A stretch of DNA of 21,018 nt from JBAQMG01 sp049302575. GTDB lineage: Bacteria; Bacillota; Desulfitobacteriia; Desulfitobacteriales; Desulfitobacteriaceae. Shown piece after piece: positions 1 to 8,335 of the stretch. The notes below the pieces were generated by a model. The model searched no databases and was not told where the DNA came from. It saw nothing but the letters and a program-made list of their open reading frames with translations. Within the stretch, counting starts at the first letter, position 1. Every line of letters begins with the position of its first letter. Where the stretch lies: contig JBAQMG010000116.1 in the NCBI GenBank assembly GCA_049302575.1, positions 1 through 21,018 on the forward strand, read 5' to 3'. The translations under genes and the position numbers were made by a program.

Positions 1-22
1 AACAAAGCCAGAAAATTATGAT

Positions 23-86
23 TGTGCATTGGTGCATTGGTGCATTGGTGCATTGGTGCATTGGTGCATTGGTGCATTGGTGCATC
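23..86. repeat. 8-bp tandem repeat (GGTGCATT) x8 downstream of mtaB
   Basis: Seven units of GGTGCATT in tandem run from 31 to 86 (the last is GGTGCATC), with a degenerate first unit TGTGCATT at 23-30. The tract lies just past the mtaB stop codon (100-102), separated only by AT-rich sequence that again contains TGCAT. On the minus strand the unit reads AATGCACC and the tract enters as CGATGCACC, which links it to the CGATGCA heptads seen further right. There are no spacers, so it is a simple microsatellite-like array. Copy number may vary between strains. Confidence 0.9.
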
Positions 87-99
87 GAGTTATTATGCA

Positions 100-1434
100 T
101 CATGCATTAATCAAGTGCTCTTTTTCTAATCGAACGGAAACTAATTGCCCGACCTGCCAAGTCTCACCATCTAAATTCGGCAACAAGTTAACGGCTAAGT
201 AATTTTCAGTATGCCCAAAAGCCTGGCCTTGGGCATCGACACGTTCCACCAAAACTTCCACCAAATGTCCTAATAAGCTAGCATTAAAGGCTCTCTGGCT
301 TTCCCTTGAGACTTGCAGCATTTCCTTAACCCGTTGGGTCTTAACTTGACCAGAAACCTGATCAGGATAATCTGCAGCAGGTGTACCTTTACGCTTAGAA
401 TAAGGGAATACATGAATTCCGGCAAATCCACAACGACTCACAAAATCCAAGGCTTGACGGTGGTCAGCCTCAGTTTCACCAGGAAATCCTACGATAATGT
501 CGGTTGTAACTGCGAGGCTAGGTATACTTTGGAACAGCCTTTTCAATAAATCCTGATATTCCCCAAGAGAATAAGGCCGTTGCATTTTGGCTAAAACAGC
601 ATCACTACCACTTTGCAAGGGAATATGTAAATGAGAACATATAACTGGGGAGGCGACAATAATTTCAATAAGTTCTGTGGTAAATTCAACGGGTTCGATT
701 GAACTAAGCCGGAGACGATGTAGCTTAGGAATCTTAACCAGCGATTTAACCAGGCGAGCCAAATCCCAACCCGCTTCCAAATCTTCGCCATAGGCACCTG
801 TATGAATACCAGTAAGAACTATTTCTTGGTAGCCAGCTTCAACAAGTTTTACTGCCTCTGCTAAGGCATTACTAGGGAGACGACTCCGCACAGGTCCGCG
901 GGCATAGGGAATGATACAGTAAGTACAAAACCTATTACACCCTTCCTCAATCTTGAGCATAGCCCTAGTACGGCTCTCTTCCTCAAGTTGCGGAAGCTCT
1001 TCAAACTCTTTTACATCCCAAATAGCATGAACCGCGTTATAGGGTTCATTAGTCTGTTTAACGTGCTCAATCCACTTAAGAATCTGTGTCCTATCCTGTG
1101 TTCCAAGGACTAAATCAACCCCAGCTATATCAAGTACCTCAGTGGGAACAGTTTGGGAATAACAGCCAGTCACAATGATAAAACTTTCCGGATGAGCCTT
1201 AATCATTCGACGGATCGCCTGACGCGACTTGCTCCCACCCGTATTCGTAACCGTGCAGGTGTTAATCACAACTACATCAGGAGTTTGTTTAACATCAACA
1301 ATTTGATAGCCGGCGTCTCGAAACAGCTGGGCCATCGCTTCACTTTCGGTTTGGTTTACCTTACACCCTAAAGTTACAAAACAAACACTAAGCTGAACAT
1401 GTTCCTCTAAACTATTGTTTTTCTCCTGAATCAT
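100..1434 (-). CDS. mtaB: tRNA (N6-threonylcarbamoyladenosine(37)-C2)-methylthiotransferase MtaB
   Basis: Radical SAM enzyme that adds a methylthio group to t6A37 of ANN-decoding tRNAs (family knowledge). Counting from an upstream in-frame ATG at 1485, the N-terminal UPF0004 domain has cysteines at 41 (TLGCKVNQTE), 77 (NTCTVTN) and 108 (TGCYSQ) for the auxiliary cluster. The radical SAM motif CNRFCTYC uses C183, C187 and C190, and a TRAM domain closes the protein. GCKVNQTES at the front points to MtaB rather than MiaB or RimO. The ATG at 1434 is preferred as start: it has GGGGG about 7 nt upstream and GAGG adjoining it, while the extra 17 residues are encoded partly by repeat-like DNA (GCGCTTC GCGCCTC GAG). 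The 1485 ATG overlaps the rsmE stop as TAATG and remains possible. Last gene of the heat-shock/modification run. Confidence 0.93.
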   Translation of the reverse strand: MIQEKNNSLEEHVQLSVCFVTLGCKVNQTESEAMAQLFRDAGYQIVDVKQTPDVVVINTCTVTNTGGSKSRQAIRRMIKAHPESFIIVTGCYSQTVPTEVLDIAGVDLVLGTQDRTQILKWIEHVKQTNEPYNAVHAIWDVKEFEELPQLEEESRTRAMLKIEEGCNRFCTYCIIPYARGPVRSRLPSNALAEAVKLVEAGYQEIVLTGIHTGAYGEDLEAGWDLARLVKSLVKIPKLHRLRLSSIEPVEFTTELIEIIVASPVICSHLHIPLQSGSDAVLAKMQRPYSLGEYQDLLKRLFQSIPSLAVTTDIIVGFPGETEADHRQALDFVSRCGFAGIHVFPYSKRKGTPAADYPDQVSGQVKTQRVKEMLQVSRESQRAFNASLLGHLVEVLVERVDAQGQAFGHTENYLAVNLLPNLDGETWQVGQLVSVRLEKEHLINA

Positions 1435-1484
1435 CCTCAAACCCCCAACTCGAGGCGCGAAGCGCAATATTAATGCATAAGGCA

Positions 1485-2222
1485 TTATCCAAGGTCTCCC
1501 CCGGCAGCTAAGACCATCGTTAAAGCCGCTAAGGCGGCGGTTTCCGCCCGAAGAATACGTGGTCCCAAGGTTACACTCTTTGCTCCTAAACTTTCCTGAG
1601 CATAAGCCACTTCCGCCTGATCGAACCCACCCTCCGGCCCTATGATAATGGCTAAAGGCTTGTTAAGATCCAAATCCGCCAAGACTTTAGATAAAGGCTG
1701 AGCCTTTTCCTCTTCATAGGGAATCAACCACTGAGTGGCTGCAGGCAATTTATCGATAAGCTCCCGCCAATCACTCACATTTTGGATCAAAGGCACACGA
1801 ACACGGTGGGACTGCTTTCCAGCTTCAGCAGCTATCTTCTGCCAACGCTCTACCCGTTCCAGAGCTTTACTTCCTTCCAAGCGCATCACCGCCCGTTTGG
1901 TACGCAGAGGAATAAGACCGGCCATCCCAAGCTCGGTCCCCTTTTGAATAATCCAATCCATCTTTTCGCTTTTCGTTAAGCCTGCAACAAGGTAAACCGA
2001 AGAATGAGCTTCTACGTCAGGATATTGTGTCGTAAGGATGCGGCAAGTAACGCTCTTATCTTCAATTTTTTCTACTTCACCCAGCCATTCTGCACCACTA
2101 TTATCAAAACCAATCACCTGATCGCCCTCGGCAAGACGCAGAACTCTGACAAGATGTTCTCTTTCCCCATCCTTAAGCCAAAAGACATCTCGCCCTAGTT
2201 CCCCAATTTTAAAACGATGCAC
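1485..2222 (-). CDS. rsmE: 16S rRNA (uracil(1498)-N(3))-methyltransferase RsmE
   Basis: SPOUT-class methyltransferase that methylates N3 of U1498 in 16S rRNA using SAM. The 245-residue length is normal. The start has a PUA-like domain (MHRFKIGELG; REHLVRVLRL). The C-terminal knotted domain carries IIGPEGGF at 193-200 and LGPRILRAETA at 219-229, the signature SAM-binding knot of the family. The gene starts 14 bp inside prmA and ends at a TAA that overlaps an ATG available to mtaB, so prmA-rsmE-mtaB are probably translationally coupled. The order prmA-rsmE-mtaB after dnaJ is the standard Firmicutes order. Confidence 0.96.
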   Translation of the reverse strand: MHRFKIGELGRDVFWLKDGEREHLVRVLRLAEGDQVIGFDNSGAEWLGEVEKIEDKSVTCRILTTQYPDVEAHSSVYLVAGLTKSEKMDWIIQKGTELGMAGLIPLRTKRAVMRLEGSKALERVERWQKIAAEAGKQSHRVRVPLIQNVSDWRELIDKLPAATQWLIPYEEEKAQPLSKVLADLDLNKPLAIIIGPEGGFDQAEVAYAQESLGAKSVTLGPRILRAETAALAALTMVLAAGGDLG

Positions 2223-3150
2223 GTTCAGACCACCTCGCCCTAATTAGTATCCAGCCGGAGTCCTCACGGCGCTCGACAATCTCTAAGCCGATCACCATCA
2301 TAGCTTTCTCCACTTCTAGTGCTCGATATTCTATAATCCCAGACGCTAGAAATTCCCCTTGGGGGTGCAGCAAACGGGGTAAATCAGCTAACAAAAGGAT
2401 GATGACATCCGCTATGATATTAGCCAGCACTAGCTCTGCCTGCCCACTCAACACTGTCCCAAGATCACCTTTTAACACCTGAACCTGATCAGCTACCTTG
2501 TTTAACTCCACATTTTCTTTGGCAACTTGAACAGCTACCGCATCTAAATCTACAGCCACAACCTCAGCCCCCATTTTGGCCGCAGCAACAGCCAAAATGC
2601 CTGACCCTGTCCCAAGGTCAAATACTTTCATACCTGGTCGGACAAGCTCTTCCAGCATCACCAGACAGAGTGTTGTGGTGGCGTGAGTCCCCGTACCGAA
2701 AGCCATACCAGGATCTAACTCCAATACGATATCACCAGGTAAAGGTGTGACTGTCTCCCAACTGGGTTTGATTAATAGATGTTGCCCCAATCGCACAGGT
2801 TTAAAATAAGCTTTCCAAGCAGTTGCCCAATCTTCTTCTTGGAGGGTTATTCCTTTCACGAGAAACCACCAACTCGGGAAACGTTCAAAAAGCTCATTAA
2901 ATCCTTGATCTAAGCGAGTTAATTTGTCATTAAGTTCTTCATTTTCAGCAAAATAGCCTTTGACCACTGTGGTTCCGGTAAGACTCACTTCTCCAAAGCT
3001 ATGGTAATCCCAAACTCCAGAATTTATATAAGTTTGCAAAAGTAGTGGATCTTCGATACTCACACCCGTACAGCCTAATTGGTAAAAAAGATCGGCAACA
3101 ATTTCTTCACCCTCTGAGGAAACTGTTACCGCCACTTCACGCCAATCCAT
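2209..3150 (-). CDS. prmA: Ribosomal protein L11 methyltransferase PrmA
   Basis: SAM-dependent methyltransferase that trimethylates ribosomal protein L11 (uL11). The 313 residues comprise an N-terminal substrate-recognition domain (MDWREVAVTVSSEGEE...) and a Rossmann-fold catalytic domain. The family motif LELDPGMAFGTGTHATTT is at 143-160, motif I FDLGTGSG at 177-184, the acidic ribose-binding VAVDLD near 198-203, and LANII near 242. It starts 14 nt after the dnaJ stop and overlaps rsmE by 14 bp, so it is almost certainly expressed from the hrcA-dnaJ operon. Confidence 0.96.
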   Translation of the reverse strand: MDWREVAVTVSSEGEEIVADLFYQLGCTGVSIEDPLLLQTYINSGVWDYHSFGEVSLTGTTVVKGYFAENEELNDKLTRLDQGFNELFERFPSWWFLVKGITLQEEDWATAWKAYFKPVRLGQHLLIKPSWETVTPLPGDIVLELDPGMAFGTGTHATTTLCLVMLEELVRPGMKVFDLGTGSGILAVAAAKMGAEVVAVDLDAVAVQVAKENVELNKVADQVQVLKGDLGTVLSGQAELVLANIIADVIILLLADLPRLLHPQGEFLASGIIEYRALEVEKAMMVIGLEIVERREDSGWILIRARWSERASF

Positions 3151-3164
3151 TGATTTATCTCCTT

Positions 3165-4280
3165 CTATCCTATCGCATCGCGGAGGTTCTCTTTAAACTT
3201 ATCAAACAAGGACTTTTTACCCATCTGCTGTTGTTCAGTAGCAGACTCACCGAACTCCTGTAAAAGTTGTTTCTGTTTATCGTTCAGTTTTGTCGGGGTC
3301 GAGATAATCACCCTAACATGCTGATCCCCGCGACCATTTCCTCGACGATAGTGGATGCCATGCCCTTTAAGTCGAAAGACCGTAGACGTTTGAGTTCCTT
3401 CAGGAACTTTCATTTTCACATTACCATCCAACGTTGGAACCTCAATCTCGGCTCCTAAAGCAGCTTGCACAAACGTAACCGGAATCTCACAATAGACATC
3501 ATTGCCATCCCGTTCAAAAAACTTATGCGCTTTAATGTGAATTACAATATATAAATCTCCAGCAGGTCCACCCTTAGCACCTGCCTCACCATCACCATTA
3601 CTACGCAATTGGAGAGCTTCTTCAGCGCCAGCAGGTATATTGATTTTTAGGGATTTTGTACGCCGTACTTTCCCTTGTCCAGCGCAAGTTTTACAAGGTG
3701 AAGAGATTTTTTTACCTTCACCTTGACAGCTTGGACAGGTTCTAGCTGTTTGAATCTGCCCAAAGGGAGTGCGTTGTAAGACTTTAACTTGACCAGTACC
3801 TTGGCATTGAGAGCAGGTAGTAGCATGAGTTCCTACAGCTGCACCAGAACCTTGACAGTCCGTGCAGGTTTCATGCCTTGGGATTTGAATTTCTTTTTCT
3901 ACACCAAAGGCAGCTTCTTCAAATGTTATGGTCATATCATAACGCAAATCCGACCCTCTTGAGGGTCCATTGCGCCGCTGACCTCCCCCACCGAAGAAGG
4001 TGTCAAAGATATCGCCAAAGCCACCAAAGTCTCCAAAACCCCCGCCACCTTGGTTTTGATCCATACCTGCATGACCAAACTGATCAAAACGCGCCTTCTT
4101 ATCAGGGTCACTTAAGACATCATACGCTTCAGTTGCCTCTTTAAATTTATCTTCAGCTTCCTTATTCCCTGGGTTAACATCCGGATGATATTTTCGAGCT
4201 AGCTTCCGGTAAGCTTGTTTAATATCTGACTCACCTGCAGAGCGCTCAACCCCAAGTACCTCGTAGCAATCACGTTTCAT
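3165..4280 (-). CDS. dnaJ: Chaperone protein DnaJ (Hsp40, type I)
   Basis: Co-chaperone that delivers substrates to DnaK and stimulates its ATPase. Start taken at ATG 4280 (MKRDCYEVLGV), with AGGAGGG and AAAGGGA upstream. A longer frame beginning at a TTG at 4316 has no ribosome-binding site and adds residues atypical of DnaJ. From this start (371 aa) the J domain has HPD at 32-34, then a Gly/Phe-rich linker, then four zinc motifs CTDCQGSG, CSQCQGTG, CPSCQGEG and CKTCAGQG (first Cys at about 139, 156, 182 and 196), then the C-terminal substrate-binding domains. Unusually, it is about 350 bp from dnaK, with repeats and a hairpin in the gap. Confidence 0.97.
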   Translation of the reverse strand: MKRDCYEVLGVERSAGESDIKQAYRKLARKYHPDVNPGNKEAEDKFKEATEAYDVLSDPDKKARFDQFGHAGMDQNQGGGGFGDFGGFGDIFDTFFGGGGQRRNGPSRGSDLRYDMTITFEEAAFGVEKEIQIPRHETCTDCQGSGAAVGTHATTCSQCQGTGQVKVLQRTPFGQIQTARTCPSCQGEGKKISSPCKTCAGQGKVRRTKSLKINIPAGAEEALQLRSNGDGEAGAKGGPAGDLYIVIHIKAHKFFERDGNDVYCEIPVTFVQAALGAEIEVPTLDGNVKMKVPEGTQTSTVFRLKGHGIHYRRGNGRGDQHVRVIISTPTKLNDKQKQLLQEFGESATEQQQMGKKSLFDKFKENLRDAIG

Positions 4281-4321
4281 GTTTCCCTTTATCCCTCCTG
4301 CTTTACCGTCCGACAATAGGA

Positions 4322-4360
4322 AACTTATCAGGTAGAGTATTATACTCTACTTGATAAGTT
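4322..4360. repeat. 19-bp inverted repeat (hairpin) upstream of dnaJ
   Basis: Arms 4322-4340 (AACTTATCAGGTAGAGTAT) and 4342-4360 (ATACTCTACTTGATAAGTT) are complementary over 19 bp with one mismatch and a one-base centre. It lies 41 nt before the dnaJ start codon, inside the putative dnaK-dnaJ transcript. No T-run follows it in the direction of transcription, so it does not look like a simple terminator. It could be an RNA processing or stability element, or a small mobile palindrome; the sequence alone does not decide. Confidence 0.75.
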
Positions 4361-4631
4361 AATCGATGCGCGAGGCACGATGCTCGTTGCGCGATATCCG
4401 TTGGCTGACGACTGAGCAATAACTTCTTTCATGTCATCTAACCTCTATCTGGCTTCGATGCACGATGCTCGATGCACGATGCACGAACGTAGGACTCGTA
4501 GAGCAATACGCCGCCATGCCTACAAATTTAAACTTTTTGTCATATTCCTCGAATCTCGAGCCTCGCACCTCGAACCTCGCTTTGTCCGACACGTTCCTTC
4601 GAACATCGAGCCTCGAACATCGAACCTCGAG
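4361..4631. repeat. Degenerate 7-bp tandem repeat blocks filling the dnaK-dnaJ gap
   Basis: This gap holds no convincing gene. Four blocks of 7-bp units are visible: 4364-4398 (CGATGCG CGAGGCA CGATGCT CGTTGCG), 4456-4489 (CGATGCA CGATGCT CGATGCA CGATGCA), 4548-4580 (CTCGAAT CTCGAGC CTCGCAC CTCGAAC) and 4599-4631 (TCGAACA TCGAGCC TCGAACA TCGAACC TCGAG). The last block ends two bases from the dnaK stop codon. Parts of the first and third blocks are complementary (13 of 16 positions around CGAGGCACGATGCTCG), so a long-range hairpin is possible. Confidence 0.85.
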
Positions 4632-4633
4632 TT

Positions 4634-6460
4634 TTATTCTTTATCAACTTCAGTATATTCCGCATCAACTACATTGTCATCTTTGGCTCCTGGATTTTCC
4701 CCCGGTTGGTCATTAGGAGCTTCAGCTGCTTGTTGTTGATACATTTTTTCGATATAAGGATAGAGCGCTTTAGTGACTGCTTCTGATTTAGCCTGAATCG
4801 AGCTTAAATCCTCACTATTGGCCACGGCCTTCAGTTCTTCTAAAGCCTTTTTAATCGCTTCTACTTCAGAAGCATCGCCTTTCCCTTCGAAGTCCTTAAG
4901 CGCTTTTTCAGTTTGATAGACTAAAGAATCAGCTGAATTTTTAGCGTCGATCAGCTCCTTATGTTTACGATCCTCATCGGCATGAGCTTCAGCATCTTGA
5001 CGCATCTTTTCAATTTCATTTTTAGAGAGCCCAGCAGAAGAGGTAATCGTCACTTTTTGTTCATTACCAGTAGCCGTATCCTTCGCAGACACATGGACGA
5101 TTCCATTGGCATCAATATCAAATTTAACTTCAATTTGGGGAATTCCTCGAGGAGCTGGCGGAATGCCAGTGAGTTGGAAACGTCCTAACGTTTTGTTATA
5201 GGTTGCCATTTCCCTTTCCCCTTGTAAAACATGAATATCCACTGAAGTTTGACTGTCCGCAGCTGTTGAAAACGTTTGCGATTTAGTGGTCGGTACAGTT
5301 GTGTTACGGTCAATGATTCTGGTGAATACCCCGCCTAAAGTTTCAATTCCTAAAGAAAGTGGAGTGACATCAACCAAAATAATATCTTTGACTTCCCCAC
5401 CTAAAACTCCGCCTTGGATAGCTGCGCCCAAAGCCACCACTTCATCAGGATTTACCCCCTTGTGAGGCTCTTTCCCGCTCAGTTTACGGATCGCTTCTTG
5501 GACTGCGGGAATCCTAGTTGATCCCCCAACTAAAATAACTTCTTTAATATCATTAAAGGTAAGCTTGGCATCTTGTAACGCCTGACGAGTTGGTCCAATC
5601 GTTGATTCTACTAAGTCAGCGGTTAATTCGTCAAATTTGGCTCTAGTAAGATTCATATCAAGATGCTGAGGTCCTTCAGCAGTCATGGTTATAAACGGTA
5701 GATTAATATTCGAAGAAGTGACACCAGAAAGTTCGATTTTAGCTTTCTCGGCAGCTTCTTTAAGACGTTGTACAGCGACTTTATCCTTAGAAAGATCCAC
5801 TGTCTGGCTCTTCTTAAACTCAGTGATCATATAATTGATAACCCTTTGATCAAAGTCATCACCGCCCAAGAGATTGTTACCGCTGGTTGCTTTAACTTCA
5901 ACCATCCCTTGGCTCAATTCCAAGACAGAAACGTCAAACGTACCCCCACCAAGGTCAAAGACAAGTACTGTGTGGTCTTCTTGTTTATCCAGTCCATACG
6001 CCAGAGCAGCTGCAGTAGGTTCGTTTATAATCCGTAGTACTTCTAAACCCGCAATAGACCCAGCATCTTTCGTGGCTTGGCGTTGAGCATCAGTAAAATA
6101 TGCAGGAACTGTAATAACTGCTTGAGTTACAGTTTGACCAAGATAGGCCTCAGCATCCGTTTTGAGTTTTTGTAAAACCATGGCTGATATTTCTTGTGGA
6201 GAATAAGTCTTATCTTCGATCTTTACTTTAAAATCAGTACCCATATGACGTTTAATTGAACTTATCGTTCTATCCGGGTTAGAAACTGCCTGACGCTTAG
6301 CGATTTGGCCTACTAAACGTTCACTGTTTTTAGAAAAACCAACCACTGAAGGAGTCGTACGATTACCTTCCGCGTTCGGTATTACAACGGCTTCTCCACC
6401 CTCCATAACAGCTACGCAAGAATTTGTAGTACCAAGATCGATTCCAATTACTTTTGCCAT
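4634..6460 (-). CDS. dnaK: Molecular chaperone DnaK (Hsp70)
   Basis: ATP-dependent chaperone. 608 residues, full length for a Gram-positive DnaK. The nucleotide-binding domain starts MAKVIGIDLGTTNSCVAVMEG and contains the phosphate-binding VFDLGGGTFDVS and the adenosine-site ILVGGSTRIPAVQ. The interdomain linker is the DVTPLSLGIETLGG region, followed by the beta-sandwich substrate-binding domain, a helical lid and a charged tail ending near DAEYTEVDKE. AAGGAGG lies 8 nt before the ATG. It sits 64 nt after grpE in the hrcA-grpE-dnaK-dnaJ operon under the CIRCE promoter. Confidence 0.98.
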   Translation of the reverse strand: MAKVIGIDLGTTNSCVAVMEGGEAVVIPNAEGNRTTPSVVGFSKNSERLVGQIAKRQAVSNPDRTISSIKRHMGTDFKVKIEDKTYSPQEISAMVLQKLKTDAEAYLGQTVTQAVITVPAYFTDAQRQATKDAGSIAGLEVLRIINEPTAAALAYGLDKQEDHTVLVFDLGGGTFDVSVLELSQGMVEVKATSGNNLLGGDDFDQRVINYMITEFKKSQTVDLSKDKVAVQRLKEAAEKAKIELSGVTSSNINLPFITMTAEGPQHLDMNLTRAKFDELTADLVESTIGPTRQALQDAKLTFNDIKEVILVGGSTRIPAVQEAIRKLSGKEPHKGVNPDEVVALGAAIQGGVLGGEVKDIILVDVTPLSLGIETLGGVFTRIIDRNTTVPTTKSQTFSTAADSQTSVDIHVLQGEREMATYNKTLGRFQLTGIPPAPRGIPQIEVKFDIDANGIVHVSAKDTATGNEQKVTITSSAGLSKNEIEKMRQDAEAHADEDRKHKELIDAKNSADSLVYQTEKALKDFEGKGDASEVEAIKKALEELKAVANSEDLSSIQAKSEAVTKALYPYIEKMYQQQAAEAPNDQPGENPGAKDDNVVDAEYTEVDKE

Positions 6461-6524
6461 AATATTTCTACCTCCTTAAATTTTACAATTGTTATTAAGC
6501 ATTTCAAGTGTTTAATAGTTGACT

Positions 6525-7118
6525 CTAGCAGGATACTTTAACCATGCTAGGACGCAAAACCCTATCTTTGAGATAATAGCCTTTTTGTACTTCCTCAACG
6601 ACGGTATTTTCCGGATGCTCTTCCGATTCAACTGAGAGAATAGCCTCATGAAGATTAGGGTCAAACGGTTGCCCCACCGCTTCAATCACTGCCAGACCTT
6701 CTTTGACTAAGAGATTATGCATTTGGCGAAAAATCAGCTCTACCCCTTGAGAATAACCAGCAAGATCAGGATTCGTTTGGACGGAGCTAAGGGCTCTTTC
6801 AAAATTATCGAGCACTGGCAAGATCGCACCAACTAGGCGTTCTGCAGCGTATTTACTAATATCTTCCTTTTCTTTCTGCGTCCGTTTGCGGTAATTGTCA
6901 TAGTCTGCTTGTAAACGTTGGAGACGGGCATAGTATTCAGCGGCCTTGGTCTTAGATCCCTCAAGCTCGGTCTCTAACTGAATTATCTTCTCTTCCATTG
7001 TAAGATTAAGACTATTTTCAGAGCTTTCAAACCCATCTTTCAGATTTGCTTCCGTTTGATTTTCCTCGTTTACCTGGTTTTTCTTTTCCAAGACATCGTC
7101 AGTCCTTCTAGACTTCAT
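6525..7118 (-). CDS. grpE: Nucleotide exchange factor GrpE
   Basis: Releases ADP from DnaK as a dimer. The 197-residue protein has an acidic, low-complexity N-terminus, a long coiled-coil helix (from about MEEKIIQLETELEG through LQRLQADYDNYRKRTQKEKED), then the four-helix and beta-wing domain with the C-terminal signature GYYLKDRVLRPSMVKVS. The ATG is preceded by AGGTG at a suitable distance. It lies 55 nt after hrcA and 64 nt before dnaK. Confidence 0.97.
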   Translation of the reverse strand: MKSRRTDDVLEKKNQVNEENQTEANLKDGFESSENSLNLTMEEKIIQLETELEGSKTKAAEYYARLQRLQADYDNYRKRTQKEKEDISKYAAERLVGAILPVLDNFERALSSVQTNPDLAGYSQGVELIFRQMHNLLVKEGLAVIEAVGQPFDPNLHEAILSVESEEHPENTVVEEVQKGYYLKDRVLRPSMVKVSC

Positions 7119-7173
7119 TTATTATCACCTGATTCTCAATTTTATTTGATTATTCTAAAGCTGAATTGCAACT

Positions 7174-8208
7174 TCAACGTTTTCGGACACGAGTTAAAGT
7201 TTCACTCATACTTCGGGTCATAAAATTTACAATGGCCATCGCTTTAGAGTAATCCATGCGAGTCGGACCCAGCACTCCGATAGCCCCTATGGTTTCCTCG
7301 TCAACCCGGTAGGTAGCTGAAATCACGCTACAATCATGAAACTCTTTAAAGATATTTTCTCCACCAATTGTCACGTTTAACCCTTCATGGGTGGGCTGGA
7401 GTATTTTTTTTAAACTTTCGTCTTCTTCAAAAAATTTAAAAAGAGTTTTAATTTTATCCAAATCTTTAAATTCAGGTTGATTGAGCATATTTAACGTACC
7501 ACCGAGATAAACTTGTTCTTTTTCTTCGCAATCATCCAAAATAACAGCTAACATTTCTAAAGCGTTATCGATTAAATGACGTTGCCTTGTCAATTCGCTA
7601 TAAATCTCGTGCAAAAGTCCTTTTTTAACTTGACTTAGAGATTGTCCCCGCATTTTTTGGTTTAATACGGCGGCAACTTGCTGTAATTCCTCAGCTGAGA
7701 CATTGTGGCCAATATCAACAATGTGATTTTCCACAACCCCATTTTCCTTGACTATCACCATGATTGCCTGCCCTGTCTGATAGGGTAAAAAGTGCATTTG
7801 GCCAAAAGCACTTTTCCCTTTAAGAGGACCTAAAACAATACTTGTTAAACTAGTCAATTGAGAAAGAAGTTTACTAGTATGAGCAACAACTTCCTGGATC
7901 TCATTAATTCGTTTAGCTGTCTCTTGTTCTATGATAGTCTTTTCTTCCTCAGAGACTTTAGATTCTTCCATCAGGCAATCAACATAGTAACGATAACCAG
8001 CATCAGAAGGAATACGTCCTGCGGAAGTATGCGGTTGTTCGATTAATCCTAACACCTCCAGATCCGACATTTCATTACGAATCGTCGCCGGAGAGATTCC
8101 GAGATCAAATTTTCGAGCAATTGTACGCGAACCAATGGGTTCTGCCGTGGCAATATAATCCTGAACAATCGCACGAAGAATTCTCTTTTTGCGTTCATCC
8201 ATTTGCAT
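7174..8208 (-). CDS. hrcA: Heat-inducible transcription repressor HrcA
   Basis: Repressor that binds the CIRCE operator and is kept active by GroEL in characterised Firmicutes. The N-terminal winged helix (MDERKKRILRAIVQDYIATAEPIGSRTIARKFDLGISPATIRNEMSDLE region) is followed by the GAF-like and dimerisation domains. The end, LGPTRMDYSKAMAIVNFMTRSMSETLTRV, is typical. The frame opens with GTG at 8220, but ATG 8208 (AGGTGAGGGG just upstream) or ATG 8202 (MDERKK) are better starts. First gene of the operon, about 55 nt downstream of a perfect CIRCE element, so it represses itself. Confidence 0.97.
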   Translation of the reverse strand: MQMDERKKRILRAIVQDYIATAEPIGSRTIARKFDLGISPATIRNEMSDLEVLGLIEQPHTSAGRIPSDAGYRYYVDCLMEESKVSEEEKTIIEQETAKRINEIQEVVAHTSKLLSQLTSLTSIVLGPLKGKSAFGQMHFLPYQTGQAIMVIVKENGVVENHIVDIGHNVSAEELQQVAAVLNQKMRGQSLSQVKKGLLHEIYSELTRQRHLIDNALEMLAVILDDCEEKEQVYLGGTLNMLNQPEFKDLDKIKTLFKFFEEDESLKKILQPTHEGLNVTIGGENIFKEFHDCSVISATYRVDEETIGAIGVLGPTRMDYSKAMAIVNFMTRSMSETLTRVRKR

Positions 8209-8262
8209 GTTGCCCCTCACCTTTCTCTTAATTCCAGCTTAGGACTTAACTTCAGAATCTTG

Positions 8263-8289
8263 TTAGCACTCTCATCAGATGAGTGCTAA
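8263..8289 (-). promoter_or_regulatory. CIRCE operator (HrcA binding site)
   Basis: Perfect match to TTAGCACTC-N9-GAGTGCTAA: left arm 8263-8271, 9-nt spacer 8272-8280, right arm 8281-8289. It falls immediately downstream of the predicted transcription start of hrcA-grpE-dnaK-dnaJ, the usual position for HrcA repression. As RNA it also forms a hairpin in the leader. Confidence 0.98.
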
Positions 8290-8299
8290 TGATAAATTC

Positions 8300-8328
8300 A
8301 CATTACCATGCCCATTTATCTTTGTCAA
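8300..8328 (-). promoter_or_regulatory. Sigma-A type promoter of the hrcA heat-shock operon
   Basis: On the minus strand a perfect -35 TTGACA (8323-8328) is followed by a 17-nt spacer and an extended -10, TGG-TAATGT (hexamer 8300-8305). CIRCE begins about 10 nt downstream. The -35 lies only about 8 bp outside the hemW stop codon region, so the promoter occupies nearly all the hemW-hrcA gap, and no terminator is visible after hemW. Confidence 0.85.
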
Positions 8329-8335
8329 GAAGGTC

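Noticed and set aside
23..86. CRISPR-like array
   Set aside because: Units of 8 bp are contiguous with no spacers, so it is a simple tandem repeat.
4431..4739. Open frames on the plus strand across the dnaK-dnaJ gap (4431-4739 and 4465-4716)
   Set aside because: They run through 7-bp repeats and the antisense of the dnaK 3' end, have no ribosome-binding site and encode repeat-derived residues.
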